Assembly: GCF_016595465.1 (NCBI RefSeq)
Contig: NZ_JAENIK010000006.1
Span: 1-39,438, forward strand
From: Luteolibacter yonseiensis
Lineage (GTDB): Bacteria; Verrucomicrobiota; Verrucomicrobiia; Verrucomicrobiales; Akkermansiaceae
Length of the DNA stretch: 39,438 nt
Direction of reading: 5' to 3'
The position numbers and the translations under genes are program-made. The notes beneath the pieces are model-generated. The model searched no databases, was not told where the DNA came from, and saw only the letters and a list, made by a program, of their open reading frames with translations. Numbering within the stretch: the stretch's first letter is position 1; each line of letters begins with the position of its first letter. This document shows, in pieces, positions 9,148-18,058 of the stretch.

Positions 9148-12100
9148 GAAGCGCGCGGGACGGATGTCCACTTGTAGGAATTGCGGATCAGCCCCTTGGT
9201 TCGATGGAAATAATAATACATTCCGCCATCCGCGTCTATGGCGCAGGCGTTCCGGCCCGAGCTGTTCTCGTTCGCAATCTTCCACGCGCCGATGTCTCCG
9301 GACGCGGTCCTGTTGGCGAACCACGAACTGATGATGGCGGGAGTTCCCTGGGTATCCAGCGGCGCCTTGTAGTTGTAGCCGAGAAGCCTTTTCGGACCGC
9401 TCGCCGCCCACTGCTCTCCTGAGAACACATTGGCGGTCGGCCCCGGCTCCGTGACACCATCTCCGGTATTGTCGTAATTTCCGTTATAGTCGTTAATATC
9501 GAGAACGGAGCACCCGGCGAAAATCACGACCTCGAGATCATCCTTCCAGTCCACCGTGCCCGGAAGCACGCTGGCGATGGAGCCGTCAACCGACATGCCG
9601 TGTGATGAGAGATACAGGATATCCGCCTGGTTCCGATACAAACGACGCTTCGACCGTGTGTTGATCATCTGGACCTGCAGATACACGGCTCCCCCGAGAC
9701 GGGGGTAGTCGCCGATCGCCTTGGCGCAAAATGGAGGTATCTCACCCGCAGCCACGGTTTTCGCGGTATCGTTTTCATTTCCATTCTCGCGGCTGGGAAC
9801 CAGCCGCATCGAGTCGGGAAGGAGGCCGGCGCGGGCGTCGAAAATCTCGGAATCACCGAAAGACGAGCTTCCGGGATCCTCGACACTGGCGAACTCGTTC
9901 TCACTGCTGTTGAAACGGTCGAGTCCCGCTTCAACGACCGAAGGCTCCACGGTCACCCATATCTCGGTGCGGCTCGGAGAAATCTTGTAGGTCGGATTGA
10001 CAGCGTCGATCCACGTGATGAAGTCTGGATCCTCATTGAATTTGAACAGCGCGAATTTGAGTCCGCAAAGCTCGACTTCCTCGTTTGCCGGAATCTGGCC
10101 TGAAAGCACCAGCTTTACCTTGAGAGGCTGCCCTTTGTCGATGATGTTCCCCCAGCGCTGCGCCATCGCCGCCGACTGCCATTGCGCGTCGGTCGAAGTC
10201 TCCGGCTGGTAGATGATCACTTCATCGACATCAAAAATCCGGATGTTGATCGTTGCGGTGGTCCTGGGACCTCCGTCGCCTTCGGGCGTTTCCTCGTCCG
10301 GATCGACCTCCGCCTTAAGGGTGAGCGATCCCTTTTTCAATGCGGTGACGGTGAATCTTTCGCTGCCCCTGTGCCAGTCGTGTACTCCCTCGCCCTCATG
10401 CCCCGGCTCGGTGATGTCCACCGGGGTCCCGAGAGTGTAGTCGCCCATCGAAACGATCGAAGGATCCCCAGACTGGGCGGTGAGCGTGAGCTTGCCTTTC
10501 AGATCCCTTTCACGAGGCGTGTCCGTGGTGACGATGCTATGGTCCACAATGAACGGAATCGGACATGCCACCGACAGTTCACCCTCTTTCGGAGCCAGCA
10601 GGACAATTGTCTTGTCCTCATCCGAGACGAACGCGTCTCCCAGGTTGGGTTGTCCTTCGCTTTCCGCCATCATGCCGATCACCGATCTCCCCACCAGGTC
10701 GGAGTCCCGGACCGGTTCCTCCGCAGGCGGTTCCCCCTGGACCTGCAGCCGGCTTGCAAGAAACCCGGGAACACCTTGTTCCCAGCTCAAGACGGTCCTT
10801 CCCACCTTGCTCCCGTCGAAGTTTCCACCGTAAATGTCGATGGCGACCGAGTAAGTCACGCCTTGGACCGCCTCAAAAATCACGACACTCGCACGGCCGT
10901 CCCCATCGTCATTCGATCCGATGGTTTCGAGATCGTCGACCGACGTTCCCGTGTAAATGCCTAGAACGGTGTCGAACGCGCTGCCGCTCGTGCGGAACGT
11001 GTAGGTGTCGGTCTGAGGCGCGGTCCAGCGATACCAGATCGAATGCCCCGGGGCGCTGCCCGCGTGCGCGGGCTCGCCCGTTTCCGCCGTGCTTTGCCGG
11101 ATGCTGCCACCGGTCGTTCCCGAATCACCTGAAATCAACTGCGCGTCCGCGAAATCGTCGTTCGAGCCGGTCAGTTCGTATGACAATTTGAAAAGACCGG
11201 CTTCGTTCCCGAAGCTATCGACCATGATACGGTATGTCTGTCCTGCCGTGACGGAAAACACCAGCTTCGCCCGAAGCGTGTCATTGTCATCCTGCCAGGC
11301 GATTTCCGCGAGCGCGCCGACCGACGATCCCTGGTATGCGCCCAGAATGGTGTTGATCCGGCTTCCCGCCGTATCGAAGGTCACGGTCCCCGTGGCGGGA
11401 GCCTGCCAGCGGTACCAGACGGAATGCCTTCCTTCATGATGCTGGTGCTCCGGTTCTCCGCTCTCCTCGGTCGCGTCAAGGGTGCTGCCGGTGACTTCTC
11501 CATAAAAACCGGAGATTTCCTCCGCATCTGGAAAATCATCGTTGGCGGGTGGTGTTCCACCCGGGGCGGGCGGAGCGACCGGCATCCAATTCAGGAAGAA
11601 TTTGCCCGTTTGTCCTTCCGCACCATCGACGGCGATGTGATATGTCTGACCCGAGACAGCTTCGAATTCAACAGCACTTTCCACCGTGGAGCCGTCATCA
11701 TTACCCGCCTCGAGGGTCAGGGTCTGGAGGCTCGAACCCTTGAACACGGCCAGCACCGTGTCGAAATCCGTGCCATCGCCCAGATAAGTCACCGGGTTAT
11801 CGTCTTCCAATTTCACCAGAGAACCGGTCTGGAACCGATATTTCCGGCTCTCCGGAGCCTGCCATGAATACCAAACCGTGGCTCCGGTCTGGTTGCACAG
11901 GTAGCCGCCCTGTGAAGAAACCGCCGTGAAATCCATGGTCAGGAAAGTCGGCTCGTTCGCTTCCAGCGTGGCTCCGCTGTTTTTGGAACTGAGCCCCCCC
12001 TCGTTGCCGGTTATGGTCCGGGCGTTGGCAAAATTGTCATTCGACAGTGACGAAGACACGGTTTGCGCGCTGAAAACGACGCTGCCGCCGTTGGGGCCGC

Positions 12101-13235
12101 TCGTGACTGTCGCGGAGATCGAACTCGTCACATTGAACCCGCCGGGCTGCCCATACAGGACCCCGCACTCTCCGTTCGAGTCGGTGAAACTCTGGACGGT
12201 CGAGACCGAACCACCCGGAGGGATAGTGAGGAGCCCGCCGCCGGAAACCACCTGGAAGGTCACCCGGACATTGGAAAGCGCTTCCCCTCCGGCATCCGTG
12301 ATCCGGACGACCAACGGAATGGGGAGCCGGGACGAAGGTGGGGAAATCTGGCCGTCTCCACCATAAATCTTGATCTGCGGCAGCATCCGGCTTCCGTAAT
12401 CCTTCGGGTCCGTGTCCTGCTGGTATTCCTGGGAATTTGAATTCCCGTCGGAGTCCCAATCAAGCGTCGCATCGGCCGCGTTGAGCGGATTGAAACCATG
12501 AAGGATTTCCCAACCGTCCGGCATTCCATCCGCGTCGGTATCCGGATCATCCGGATCCGTACCAAGTTCCGTCTCCCGCGCGTCGGGCAGGCCGTCACCA
12601 TCCGCGTCCGGTCCGGCAGGAAAACTTTGAAAGCGAAGCGAAAACACGGCCTTGAGCTGGCCGATGGTGACCGGAGCGTTGTTGGCATCCACCGGTGTCG
12701 CGGGATTCCACGGGAAATATCCATTTTGAGTGTAGTCCGCATTCCCGGAGACCTGCCAGTAATGGGTTCCCAAAATGGCATTGCCGTCATGGTTCTGCTG
12801 GATCTGGTCCAGAACCCATGACGGAGCCGCTGCGTTGAGACGGTTGTAGAAAGGGCGCGCTATCGCCTTGAGCTGGCCGAGAAGAAGCGGAGCCCGCTGC
12901 TTTTCCGACCAATCCGCGGGTTTTGGATCTGGTACCGCCAGATTGATGATGCGGTCCAAATGATCCGGAGGTGTTCCCTCGAGGTCGGCTCGCACCTGAA
13001 TGGCGAGATCCGTCGCCGCCGAGCCCAAAGCCTTTAGGGCCTTCGACGTCATCCACTTCGCCTGCCCCACGTTGGCCATGGCACGATTGTCGGCAGGAGC
13101 CCCTTCCTCGATCACGGGCGAACTCCCTGTGGTCCACCATTCCGGAGGGGCTTGGGCGGCAGCCACGCCCCCGCAAATGAATGACGCCAGCAGGCACAGG
13201 AGCGAATGTCCCATCGAGAGGTTTGATCTGAGCAT
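9141..13235 (-). CDS. Giant secreted multidomain protein with putative C-terminal caspase-fold domain
   Basis: 1364 residues. A signal peptide (about 1-27) precedes a verrucomicrobial N-terminal region with GQAKWM (58-63) and two GQLKA motifs (120-124, 192-196). Calcium-binding thrombospondin type 3 repeats (209-280, DADGDGLPD and DTDADGMPDGWE) and an Ig-like domain (about 285-392) follow. Then come three PPC-like beta domains beginning NDNFANA (399), ANDDFPDA (about 555) and NDDFADA (about 690). After a central region of unknown type, the C-terminal part has ILYLSSHGMS with His1212 and VVIFAGCSVLD with Cys1242, then a W-rich segment. That His-Gly/Cys spacing resembles clan CD (caspase/gingipain) folds, especially DUF6345. 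It is therefore possibly an exported protease; activity is unproven. It sits between a repeat adhesin-like gene and a TPR-like gene, all on one strand. Confidence 0.75.
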   Translation of the reverse strand: MLRSNLSMGHSLLCLLASFICGGVAAAQAPPEWWTTGSSPVIEEGAPADNRAMANVGQAKWMTSKALKALGSAATDLAIQVRADLEGTPPDHLDRIINLAVPDPKPADWSEKQRAPLLLGQLKAIARPFYNRLNAAAPSWVLDQIQQNHDGNAILGTHYWQVSGNADYTQNGYFPWNPATPVDANNAPVTIGQLKAVFSLRFQSFPAGPDADGDGLPDARETELGTDPDDPDTDADGMPDGWEILHGFNPLNAADATLDWDSDGNSNSQEYQQDTDPKDYGSRMLPQIKIYGGDGQISPPSSRLPIPLVVRITDAGGEALSNVRVTFQVVSGGGLLTIPPGGSVSTVQSFTDSNGECGVLYGQPGGFNVTSSISATVTSGPNGGSVVFSAQTVSSSLSNDNFANARTITGNEGGLSSKNSGATLEANEPTFLTMDFTAVSSQGGYLCNQTGATVWYSWQAPESRKYRFQTGSLVKLEDDNPVTYLGDGTDFDTVLAVFKGSSLQTLTLEAGNDDGSTVESAVEFEAVSGQTYHIAVDGAEGQTGKFFLNWMPVAPPAPGGTPPANDDFPDAEEISGFYGEVTGSTLDATEESGEPEHQHHEGRHSVWYRWQAPATGTVTFDTAGSRINTILGAYQGSSVGALAEIAWQDDNDTLRAKLVFSVTAGQTYRIMVDSFGNEAGLFKLSYELTGSNDDFADAQLISGDSGTTGGSIRQSTAETGEPAHAGSAPGHSIWYRWTAPQTDTYTFRTSGSAFDTVLGIYTGTSVDDLETIGSNDDGDGRASVVIFEAVQGVTYSVAIDIYGGNFDGSKVGRTVLSWEQGVPGFLASRLQVQGEPPAEEPVRDSDLVGRSVIGMMAESEGQPNLGDAFVSDEDKTIVLLAPKEGELSVACPIPFIVDHSIVTTDTPRERDLKGKLTLTAQSGDPSIVSMGDYTLGTPVDITEPGHEGEGVHDWHRGSERFTVTALKKGSLTLKAEVDPDEETPEGDGGPRTTATINIRIFDVDEVIIYQPETSTDAQWQSAAMAQRWGNIIDKGQPLKVKLVLSGQIPANEEVELCGLKFALFKFNEDPDFITWIDAVNPTYKISPSRTEIWVTVEPSVVEAGLDRFNSSENEFASVEDPGSSSFGDSEIFDARAGLLPDSMRLVPSRENGNENDTAKTVAAGEIPPFCAKAIGDYPRLGGAVYLQVQMINTRSKRRLYRNQADILYLSSHGMSVDGSIASVLPGTVDWKDDLEVVIFAGCSVLDINDYNGNYDNTGDGVTEPGPTANVFSGEQWAASGPKRLLGYNYKAPLDTQGTPAIISSWFANRTASGDIGAWKIANENSSGRNACAIDADGGMYYYFHRTKGLIRNSYKWTSVPRASW

Positions 13236-13315
13236 AAAAAATAGTTGAAACGCGATTCTTCAAGGGGCCTCCCGGTCCGGGCTGCCGTTTCCAAACACAA
13301 GCGGTCGGGGATGGA

Positions 13316-15292
13316 TCAGTCGTAAATCCCCATCGAGATGTCACCCTGCCGCTCCTCGATAACCACCCTGCCCTTGAGCCGGGTGTGACCTTCCACCACC
13401 AGGGCCTCTCCGCCGTTGTCGGAAGCGGCATTCGAAGGATCCGCCAGCGCGGAAACGCCCACGGCCCGTGTTTTCCAAGGAGTGTTGGTGAGGGTCGTCT
13501 GTCCGAAAACGTGCGCCTTTTCCGTGGAAGCATTGCCCAGCACGCTGGTGTTCGCCCCCTCACCGACGGCGTTGGCACCGATGACGATGGAGTTGTCGTC
13601 GTCGTCATCCTTGCCCCGGACGTTGGCTCCGATGTAGACGCTGTTGTCAGGACTGCCGAGTCCGCCGGAGATGGCCTGGAACGAACCCGCGTCATACCCG
13701 AGGAAGACGTTGCTGCTTCCGCCCGTATTGTTCCGGCCGGCATTGCGTCCGGTGGCGGAGTTGAATTCGCCCGCGGTGTTGTTGGATAGGGCGTTGGACC
13801 CGGTCGCGGTGTTGCCGGAGCCCGTGGTGTTTTCCGTGAGCGCGTTGTGGCCGACCGCGGAGTTGGAACTGCCCCCCGTGCTTTTGTTGAGAGCGTTTCC
13901 GCCCAAAGCCAGATTGTTGCTGCCCGTGGTGTTGCTGCGGAGCGCCTGCGCTCCGACGGCGGTGTTCACCTCTCCTGTGGTGTTGCTGTAGAGGGCCTGG
14001 AAACCGACCGCGGCGTGACCGGCTCCCGTGGTATTGGAATAGAGCGCGGTGGATCCGGTCGCGGTATTGGTGCTGCCGGTGGTGTTGTTGCGGAGGGCCT
14101 GGTAACCGGTCGCCGCGTTGTTGATGCCGGTGGTGTTGTATTGAAGGGCCTGCGCACCGCTCGCGGTGTTGTAACTGCCCGAGGTATTGGTTCCGAGGGA
14201 CGCATACCCGTTGGCGGTGTTGTTGAAGCCCGAGTTGTTGGAATAAAGGGCTCCGGCGCCGCTCGCCGAGTTGCAATATCCGGTGGTGTTGCCGCGGAGG
14301 GCCTGCACCCCTGCCGCGAAATTGGCGTTGCCGGCGGTGTTGAGATAAAGCGCCTGATATCCGATCGCGGTGTTCTGGGAACCGGTCTCGTTGTAATAGA
14401 GGGCCATGCTCCCGTGGGCCGAGTTGAAATAGCCCGCTGTGTTGGTGCGGAGGGCCCCGGCACCGGTCGCGGTATTGTCATAGCCGCCGGTGTTCGCATA
14501 AAGCGCCTGGTTGCCGAACGCGGAATTGGAATTGCTGGTGGTGTTCGTGAAAAGCGCCTGGCTCCCGAACGCGGAGTTGCCGGCACCGGTGGTGTTCCCG
14601 GCAAGGGCGCTGCCTCCGACCGCCGTGTTGCTCGCGATGTTGCCGCCGCCCCGTCCCACCTTGACGCCGTTGATGTCTCCCTGCACTCCGAGGCCGCCGG
14701 AAACGACAAGAGCGCCCGAGGTCGGATTGGAGGAGGAGGTGCCGGAGGTCACATTCAACTGGCCTGCCGTCACCTGGAGACCGTTGGAGAAGACCGGCGC
14801 GATGGGGAAAGTCAGGGCTCCCGTGGTACCGGCCGTCAACGCCGTGATCGAACCCACCTTGATGCCGCCACCCGTGGACGGCAAATTGATGATGCCCGAG
14901 TCGGGCGAAAGGAAAATACCCGTGGCGCCACCGGTCTTGTAGAGGGTGAGGATGTTGTCCGAACCCAGCAGCATCTTCGTCCTTGCCGAGAGCGTGAGGT
15001 TGTCTTGCCAGGCATAACCGCCGCCCGCGTCGCTGGTGCCGAAGGTCGCCAAATGGTTCGTGCCGTCATACTCGATCTGCAGTGCTGAGGAAACCGATCC
15101 GACCTCGATCCCTGTTCCCGCTCTCAGGCCGTGCGTGATGATGACGTTTCCGTCCGGGGTCCCCGTCACGATGAATTCGTCGTTGGAATCAAGGGTGGCG
15201 GCCGCATGAAGCATCGCGGGAGCCAGCACGAAGGCGGTCATCGCGAGCCGGACGGAGGAGGACAGGTGTGGATTTTGCAGGGTCGGTTTCAT
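13316..15292 (-). CDS. Exported filamentous repeat protein (trimeric adhesin/tail-fibre-like head repeats)
   Basis: 658 residues from the ATG at 15292, which is followed directly by a signal peptide (SVRLAMTAFVLAPAMLHA). After about 190 residues of beta-rich sequence come 18 consecutive 17-residue repeats (about residues 222-527) of the form NTAxGxxALxxNTTGxx, then a degenerate nineteenth starting NVFLGYDAG. Such repeats build left-handed beta rolls in YadA-like heads and in tail-fibre-like proteins, usually as trimers. A DDDDD acidic patch and a short C-terminal domain (EALVVEGHTRLKGRVVIEE) end the protein. No YadA membrane anchor and no S74 auto-cleaving chaperone domain are seen, so how it is anchored or trimerised is unclear. 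It heads the gene set with the giant protein, 80 nt apart. Confidence 0.75.
   Translation of the reverse strand: MKPTLQNPHLSSSVRLAMTAFVLAPAMLHAAATLDSNDEFIVTGTPDGNVIITHGLRAGTGIEVGSVSSALQIEYDGTNHLATFGTSDAGGGYAWQDNLTLSARTKMLLGSDNILTLYKTGGATGIFLSPDSGIINLPSTGGGIKVGSITALTAGTTGALTFPIAPVFSNGLQVTAGQLNVTSGTSSSNPTSGALVVSGGLGVQGDINGVKVGRGGGNIASNTAVGGSALAGNTTGAGNSAFGSQALFTNTTSNSNSAFGNQALYANTGGYDNTATGAGALRTNTAGYFNSAHGSMALYYNETGSQNTAIGYQALYLNTAGNANFAAGVQALRGNTTGYCNSASGAGALYSNNSGFNNTANGYASLGTNTSGSYNTASGAQALQYNTTGINNAATGYQALRNNTTGSTNTATGSTALYSNTTGAGHAAVGFQALYSNTTGEVNTAVGAQALRSNTTGSNNLALGGNALNKSTGGSSNSAVGHNALTENTTGSGNTATGSNALSNNTAGEFNSATGRNAGRNNTGGSSNVFLGYDAGSFQAISGGLGSPDNSVYIGANVRGKDDDDDNSIVIGANAVGEGANTSVLGNASTEKAHVFGQTTLTNTPWKTRAVGVSALADPSNAASDNGGEALVVEGHTRLKGRVVIEERQGDISMGIYD
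13712..14629 (-). repeat. 18 coding 51-bp repeats
   Basis: Exactly 18 units of 51 bp encode the 17-residue repeats of the surface protein. Units are diverged at the DNA level but keep the period without any indel, which indicates selection on length rather than recent slippage. Confidence 0.9.
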
Positions 15293-15799
15293 CGGACGGA
15301 TGGTGGAGATCGGTGGTTGGTTGGAGAGTGTTTTTTGATGGCCCGCGCTCATGTCACCGGATGCGTTTCTCCGGTGCGTGATGGCACGCGGGTTCACGTT
15401 TTGCGGTGAGATCCGCGGACAGGATCGCCCCCGTCTTCAGGAGGCATTTCCGCTTTCTCTCCTCGGTCGGGAGTCGGCGACGGAATCACGGCAGTCCAAG
15501 CCGTTGTGAGTGACAGCCACTTCCCGGTCGGGGGATCGCACCGCTTTCACTAACAGGACCCAACCAGACACCTCCCCCCGGCGTCAAATTCTAATATCGG
15601 AGCCACAGGCGGCTCCGCACCATCATCTGTTAGATCCATCGGAATTACTTCCGATTTGAGCAGGGAGCACCTCTTTTACTCCCGGAATCTCATGTACGAA
15701 ACAATACGATTATGAACCACTTGGAACCACACACACCCGGCCAGGAAGACCGGCCGGGCACCAGATCCGTTCAAAGCCAAAAATGGCTTCACCGCTGAA
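15293..15799. other. Long upstream region of the surface-protein gene set
   Basis: No supported gene. It holds three hairpins: CGGAGCC/GGCTCCG at 15598-15617, ATCGGAA/TTCCGAT at 15638-15655, and CCCGGCC/GGCCGGG at 15736-15758. None has a downstream T-run on either strand. It probably contains the promoter of the minus-strand genes starting at 15292, but I cannot place one. Confidence 0.4.
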
Positions 15800-15967
15800 A
15801 AATTTTCACGATCCCCCGGACGCACACGGAAGCAATCCTTCCCCGATCATCACTCCACCCGGACCACCTTCGGCATGAACTATCATTACGGCACCGGAGC
15901 CGTCATGAGCGTCCCCCACGAACAAGGCAACCGCCCGCAACGCTTCTACCCCATCCTCGCCCGCTAG
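15800..15967 (+). pseudogene. Possible 3' remnant of a secreted-protein gene
   Basis: An open frame without a start codon ends with GTGAVMSVPHEQGNRPQRFY and then PILAR and a stop. The closing NRPQRFYPI resembles the short C-terminal tails (xxRFYRL) frequent in large verrucomicrobial secreted proteins. An in-frame stop lies immediately upstream at 15797. It may be a decayed gene end; the evidence is thin. Confidence 0.3.
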
Positions 15968-16070
15968 GAAATGCCCCGGGACACCGGCGCAAGAGGGGCA
16001 TCGGAGGATGTTCTTCCCCCCTGTGGCGACAAAACCATCGCCGCTCCAAACAGTGGGAAAGGCCTTGAAC

Positions 16071-16198
16071 TTGTCCGGAGTTCGCGCTTCAGCGGACCGC
16101 TGAAGCGTGCTTCTTCCGAACCGCCTTGAAGCCGTCCGCAGTTCAAGCTTTAGCTTGCTCTTTCACCTTCGCCCGGACGTCCGCAGTTCATGCTTCAG
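16071..16198. repeat. Three copies of the GTCCGSAGTTC interspersed repeat
   Basis: Copies start at about 16073 (GTCCGGAGTTCGCGCTTCAG), 16134 (GTCCGCAGTTCAAGCTTTAG) and 16179 (GTCCGCAGTTCATGCTTCAG). The first continues into a palindrome, CGCTTCAGCGG-A-CCGCTGAAGCG (16085-16107). The same family forms the inverted pair at 36616-36781. The rest of 15968-16534 shows no supported gene. Confidence 0.7.
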
Positions 16199-16380
16199 AG
16201 GCTGTGGGAAAACGGCAGGAGCCACCTGTGGCACCGCCTGTGGCAGTGTGAACCGGAGCGGCGGAACGTGTCCGCCCGTGCGGCAGACGTGGTTCTCAAA
16301 AAACGAACCAAGGAGAACCGCCCATCGGCGTGAACTGGAATTGCTTTCAGGTTCTCCGGATCATCAGGACCGCCTCATCC

Positions 16381-16452
16381 CGTCATCCCGTCATCCCGTC
16401 ATCCCGTCATCCCGTCATCCCGTCATCCCGTCATCCCGTCATCCCGTCATCC
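16381..16452. repeat. Tandem 8-bp array (CGTCATCC)
   Basis: Nine exact copies of CGTCATCC with a partial copy just before. The array lies 83 bp upstream of the ATG at 16535, in a G-poor region that forms that gene's upstream sequence. Confidence 0.92.
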
Positions 16453-16534
16453 CACCTCCCATTGAAACCCCGCCGGAAAACTTGCCAAACGGAACATCCC
16501 CATCGATCATCATTCCACCATATACCACCCTCCC

Positions 16535-17047
16535 ATGACATTCCTCATCAAACCGACCCTGCTCCTGCTGGCCTCCTCCCTGTTCTGCGGAAACGCCCTC
16601 GCGGCGGATGACAACACGGCGGCCGACAAAAAACTCCCGGAAGCCGCCAGATTCTTCCTCGCGGACGATTCCAAGCTCGGCATCGATCCCGGCAAGGGAA
16701 CCAAGGTCCGCGCACAGGTCGCGAAAAGCGCGGCACGCATCAAGATCGTCCCCGGCCTCACCGATCCCCAGTGCGTCAGCCTCATGACCGACCGCGATGT
16801 CTATCTCCTCCACCGGGATTGGAAAATCTGGGCCGAGACACGCCCCGAGGACGCCCAGGCGAGAAGGACCTTCGATGCGAACGCCACCTTCAAGGTCAAC
16901 CACCTGCCGAATGGCGAGATCAGGCTGGAATCCAAAAACCGCCCCGGAGAATTCCTCGTCGTGGAAACCGACAACAACCTCTCCCTGAGCAAACCCGCCG
17001 AAGGCCTCCGCCTGAACTTCCGCGTCGAAGGCAAACCCGCGAAGTAG
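16535..17047 (+). CDS. Exported AbfB-like beta-trefoil protein
   Basis: 170 residues with a signal peptide ending at NALAAD (about residue 24). From about residue 68 the sequence follows the pattern of AbfB (arabinofuranosidase B, carbohydrate-binding module 42) repeats: VPGLTDPQCVSL, a YLLHRD unit, then DANATFKV and IRLESKNRPGEFLV. Only about one and a half of the three trefoil lobes are obvious, so it may be a divergent or incomplete trefoil. AbfB modules bind arabinose side chains; carbohydrate binding here is a guess, and no catalytic domain is present. The leader is G-poor and lacks a Shine-Dalgarno motif. A long inverted-repeat element follows 78 nt downstream. Confidence 0.55.
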   Translation: MTFLIKPTLLLLASSLFCGNALAADDNTAADKKLPEAARFFLADDSKLGIDPGKGTKVRAQVAKSAARIKIVPGLTDPQCVSLMTDRDVYLLHRDWKIWAETRPEDAQARRTFDANATFKVNHLPNGEIRLESKNRPGEFLVVETDNNLSLSKPAEGLRLNFRVEGKPAK

Positions 17048-17124
17048 CTCCCCGCAACCGCCTTCCCGCGACCGCCCTCTCAACGCTCAAGATAGCAGCA
17101 CCCAAGATCGGGCCCTCTCATCAC

Positions 17125-17329
17125 CCCGGAGGGATAATGGACCTTAGCCGGTTGGCGAAAGCCACCGGAACAGGGCCCCACATCTCTGACGCCCCGGCAG
17201 GGGCGGCGGAAGGGTGTCGTCCACCATGGATGCGGAGTTTCCGTCGCCCCTGCCGGGGCTTGATTGGATGGGATATCGCATCCCCGTGGTTCGCGCCAAC
17301 CGGCTAAAATCCGCCGATCCCTCCGGGCC
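17125..17329. repeat. 205-bp inverted-repeat element between convergent genes
   Basis: Outer arms share CCCGGAGGGAT and TTAGCCGGTTGGCG in inverted orientation (17125-17155 against 17296-17329). Inner arms share GCCCCGGCAGGGGC (17191-17204) and its complement (17246-17259). The middle of each arm is diverged. There is no coding frame. It sits between the AbfB-like gene and the DUF3820 gene, which converge on it. Confidence 0.75.
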
Positions 17330-17380
17330 GGAAGATACACGAAAAAGCCCCTGACGCCGTGCCATTCGTCTCTCCTCCTC

Positions 17381-17460
17381 ACAACTCCTCACAACTCCTC
17401 ACAACTCCTCACAACTCCTCACAACTCCTCACAACTCCTCACAACTCCTCACAACTCCTC
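17381..17460. repeat. Tandem 10-bp array (ACAACTCCTC)
   Basis: Eight exact copies of ACAACTCCTC, G-free on the plus strand, in the spacer between convergent genes. Confidence 0.93.
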
Positions 17461-17473
17461 CCCATGCCTGTTC

Positions 17474-17725
17474 TCACCAATAAGGTGATTACGGAACCAG
17501 AGCATTGGGCACCCTCTTCAATCCGTAAATCTGTGTAATCAGTAGTCAAACAACCATTTTATTGGCGTAAACCGGTATCACAACTCCCCCTCCTCTCTTC
17601 CTCTCAACCATCAACTTCTTCGCGCCCCTTTGCCATCTCCGCGGTAAATCTCCTCCCCGCATTTCGAATCATCATCTTCTCCTCATCGATCATCGATCAC
17701 CCTCGTCTCTCATCGATCATCCTCC
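17474..17725. repeat. Mosaic of interspersed repeat fragments
   Basis: Pieces found elsewhere in the window are strung together here: AATCTGTGTAATCAG (compare 5948-5975), TTTTATTGGCGTAAAC (compare 8271-8284), CGCGGTAAATCT and CTCATCGATCATCGATCACC (compare 6960-7015 and 36840-36856). No gene is supported. Confidence 0.5.
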
Positions 17726-17730
17726 TCTTC

Positions 17731-18048
17731 TCACTCGAAATCAAAATTCCTCCGCCGCGTCGGCTGGAGCTTGAACCTCCCACCGTTCGCCGCGCGGATC
17801 GGATCGAACACCTTGTCCATCCCCACCCCCTTGATCTCGCACACCTGCGCCATCAACTCCCCCAGGCGTCCCTTCGGGAAACCCCTCTCCTGGAACCACG
17901 TCAGATACTCGATCGGCAGGTCGATGATCGGCACCCCCGCGGGCGGGTAGGCCTTCATCCCGAACTTGCCGAACGGCATCCGGGCCTTGCCGATCTCGAT
18001 CAGGAGGTTTCGGAAATCCTCGCGATCGATCTCGTTCGGCCCGTCCAT
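17731..18048 (-). CDS. DUF3820 family protein
   Basis: This 105-residue soluble protein has the DUF3820 pattern: MPFGKFGMKAYPPAG, then IDLPIEYLTWFQERGFPKG and LGELMAQVCEIK. The family is described as putative quorum-sensing-regulated virulence factors, but its biochemical role is unknown. The gene starts 10 nt after the stop of ctaC, in the same orientation, so it is probably read with the oxidase genes. It may be a passenger at the operon's end rather than a respiratory component. Confidence 0.85.
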   Translation of the reverse strand: MDGPNEIDREDFRNLLIEIGKARMPFGKFGMKAYPPAGVPIIDLPIEYLTWFQERGFPKGRLGELMAQVCEIKGVGMDKVFDPIRAANGGRFKLQPTRRRNFDFE

Positions 18049-18058
18049 GAACGGAAAA

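Noticed and set aside
16381..17460. Regular short repeats considered as CRISPR
   Set aside because: Units of 8 and 10 bp are contiguous with no spacers, and no cas gene is present.
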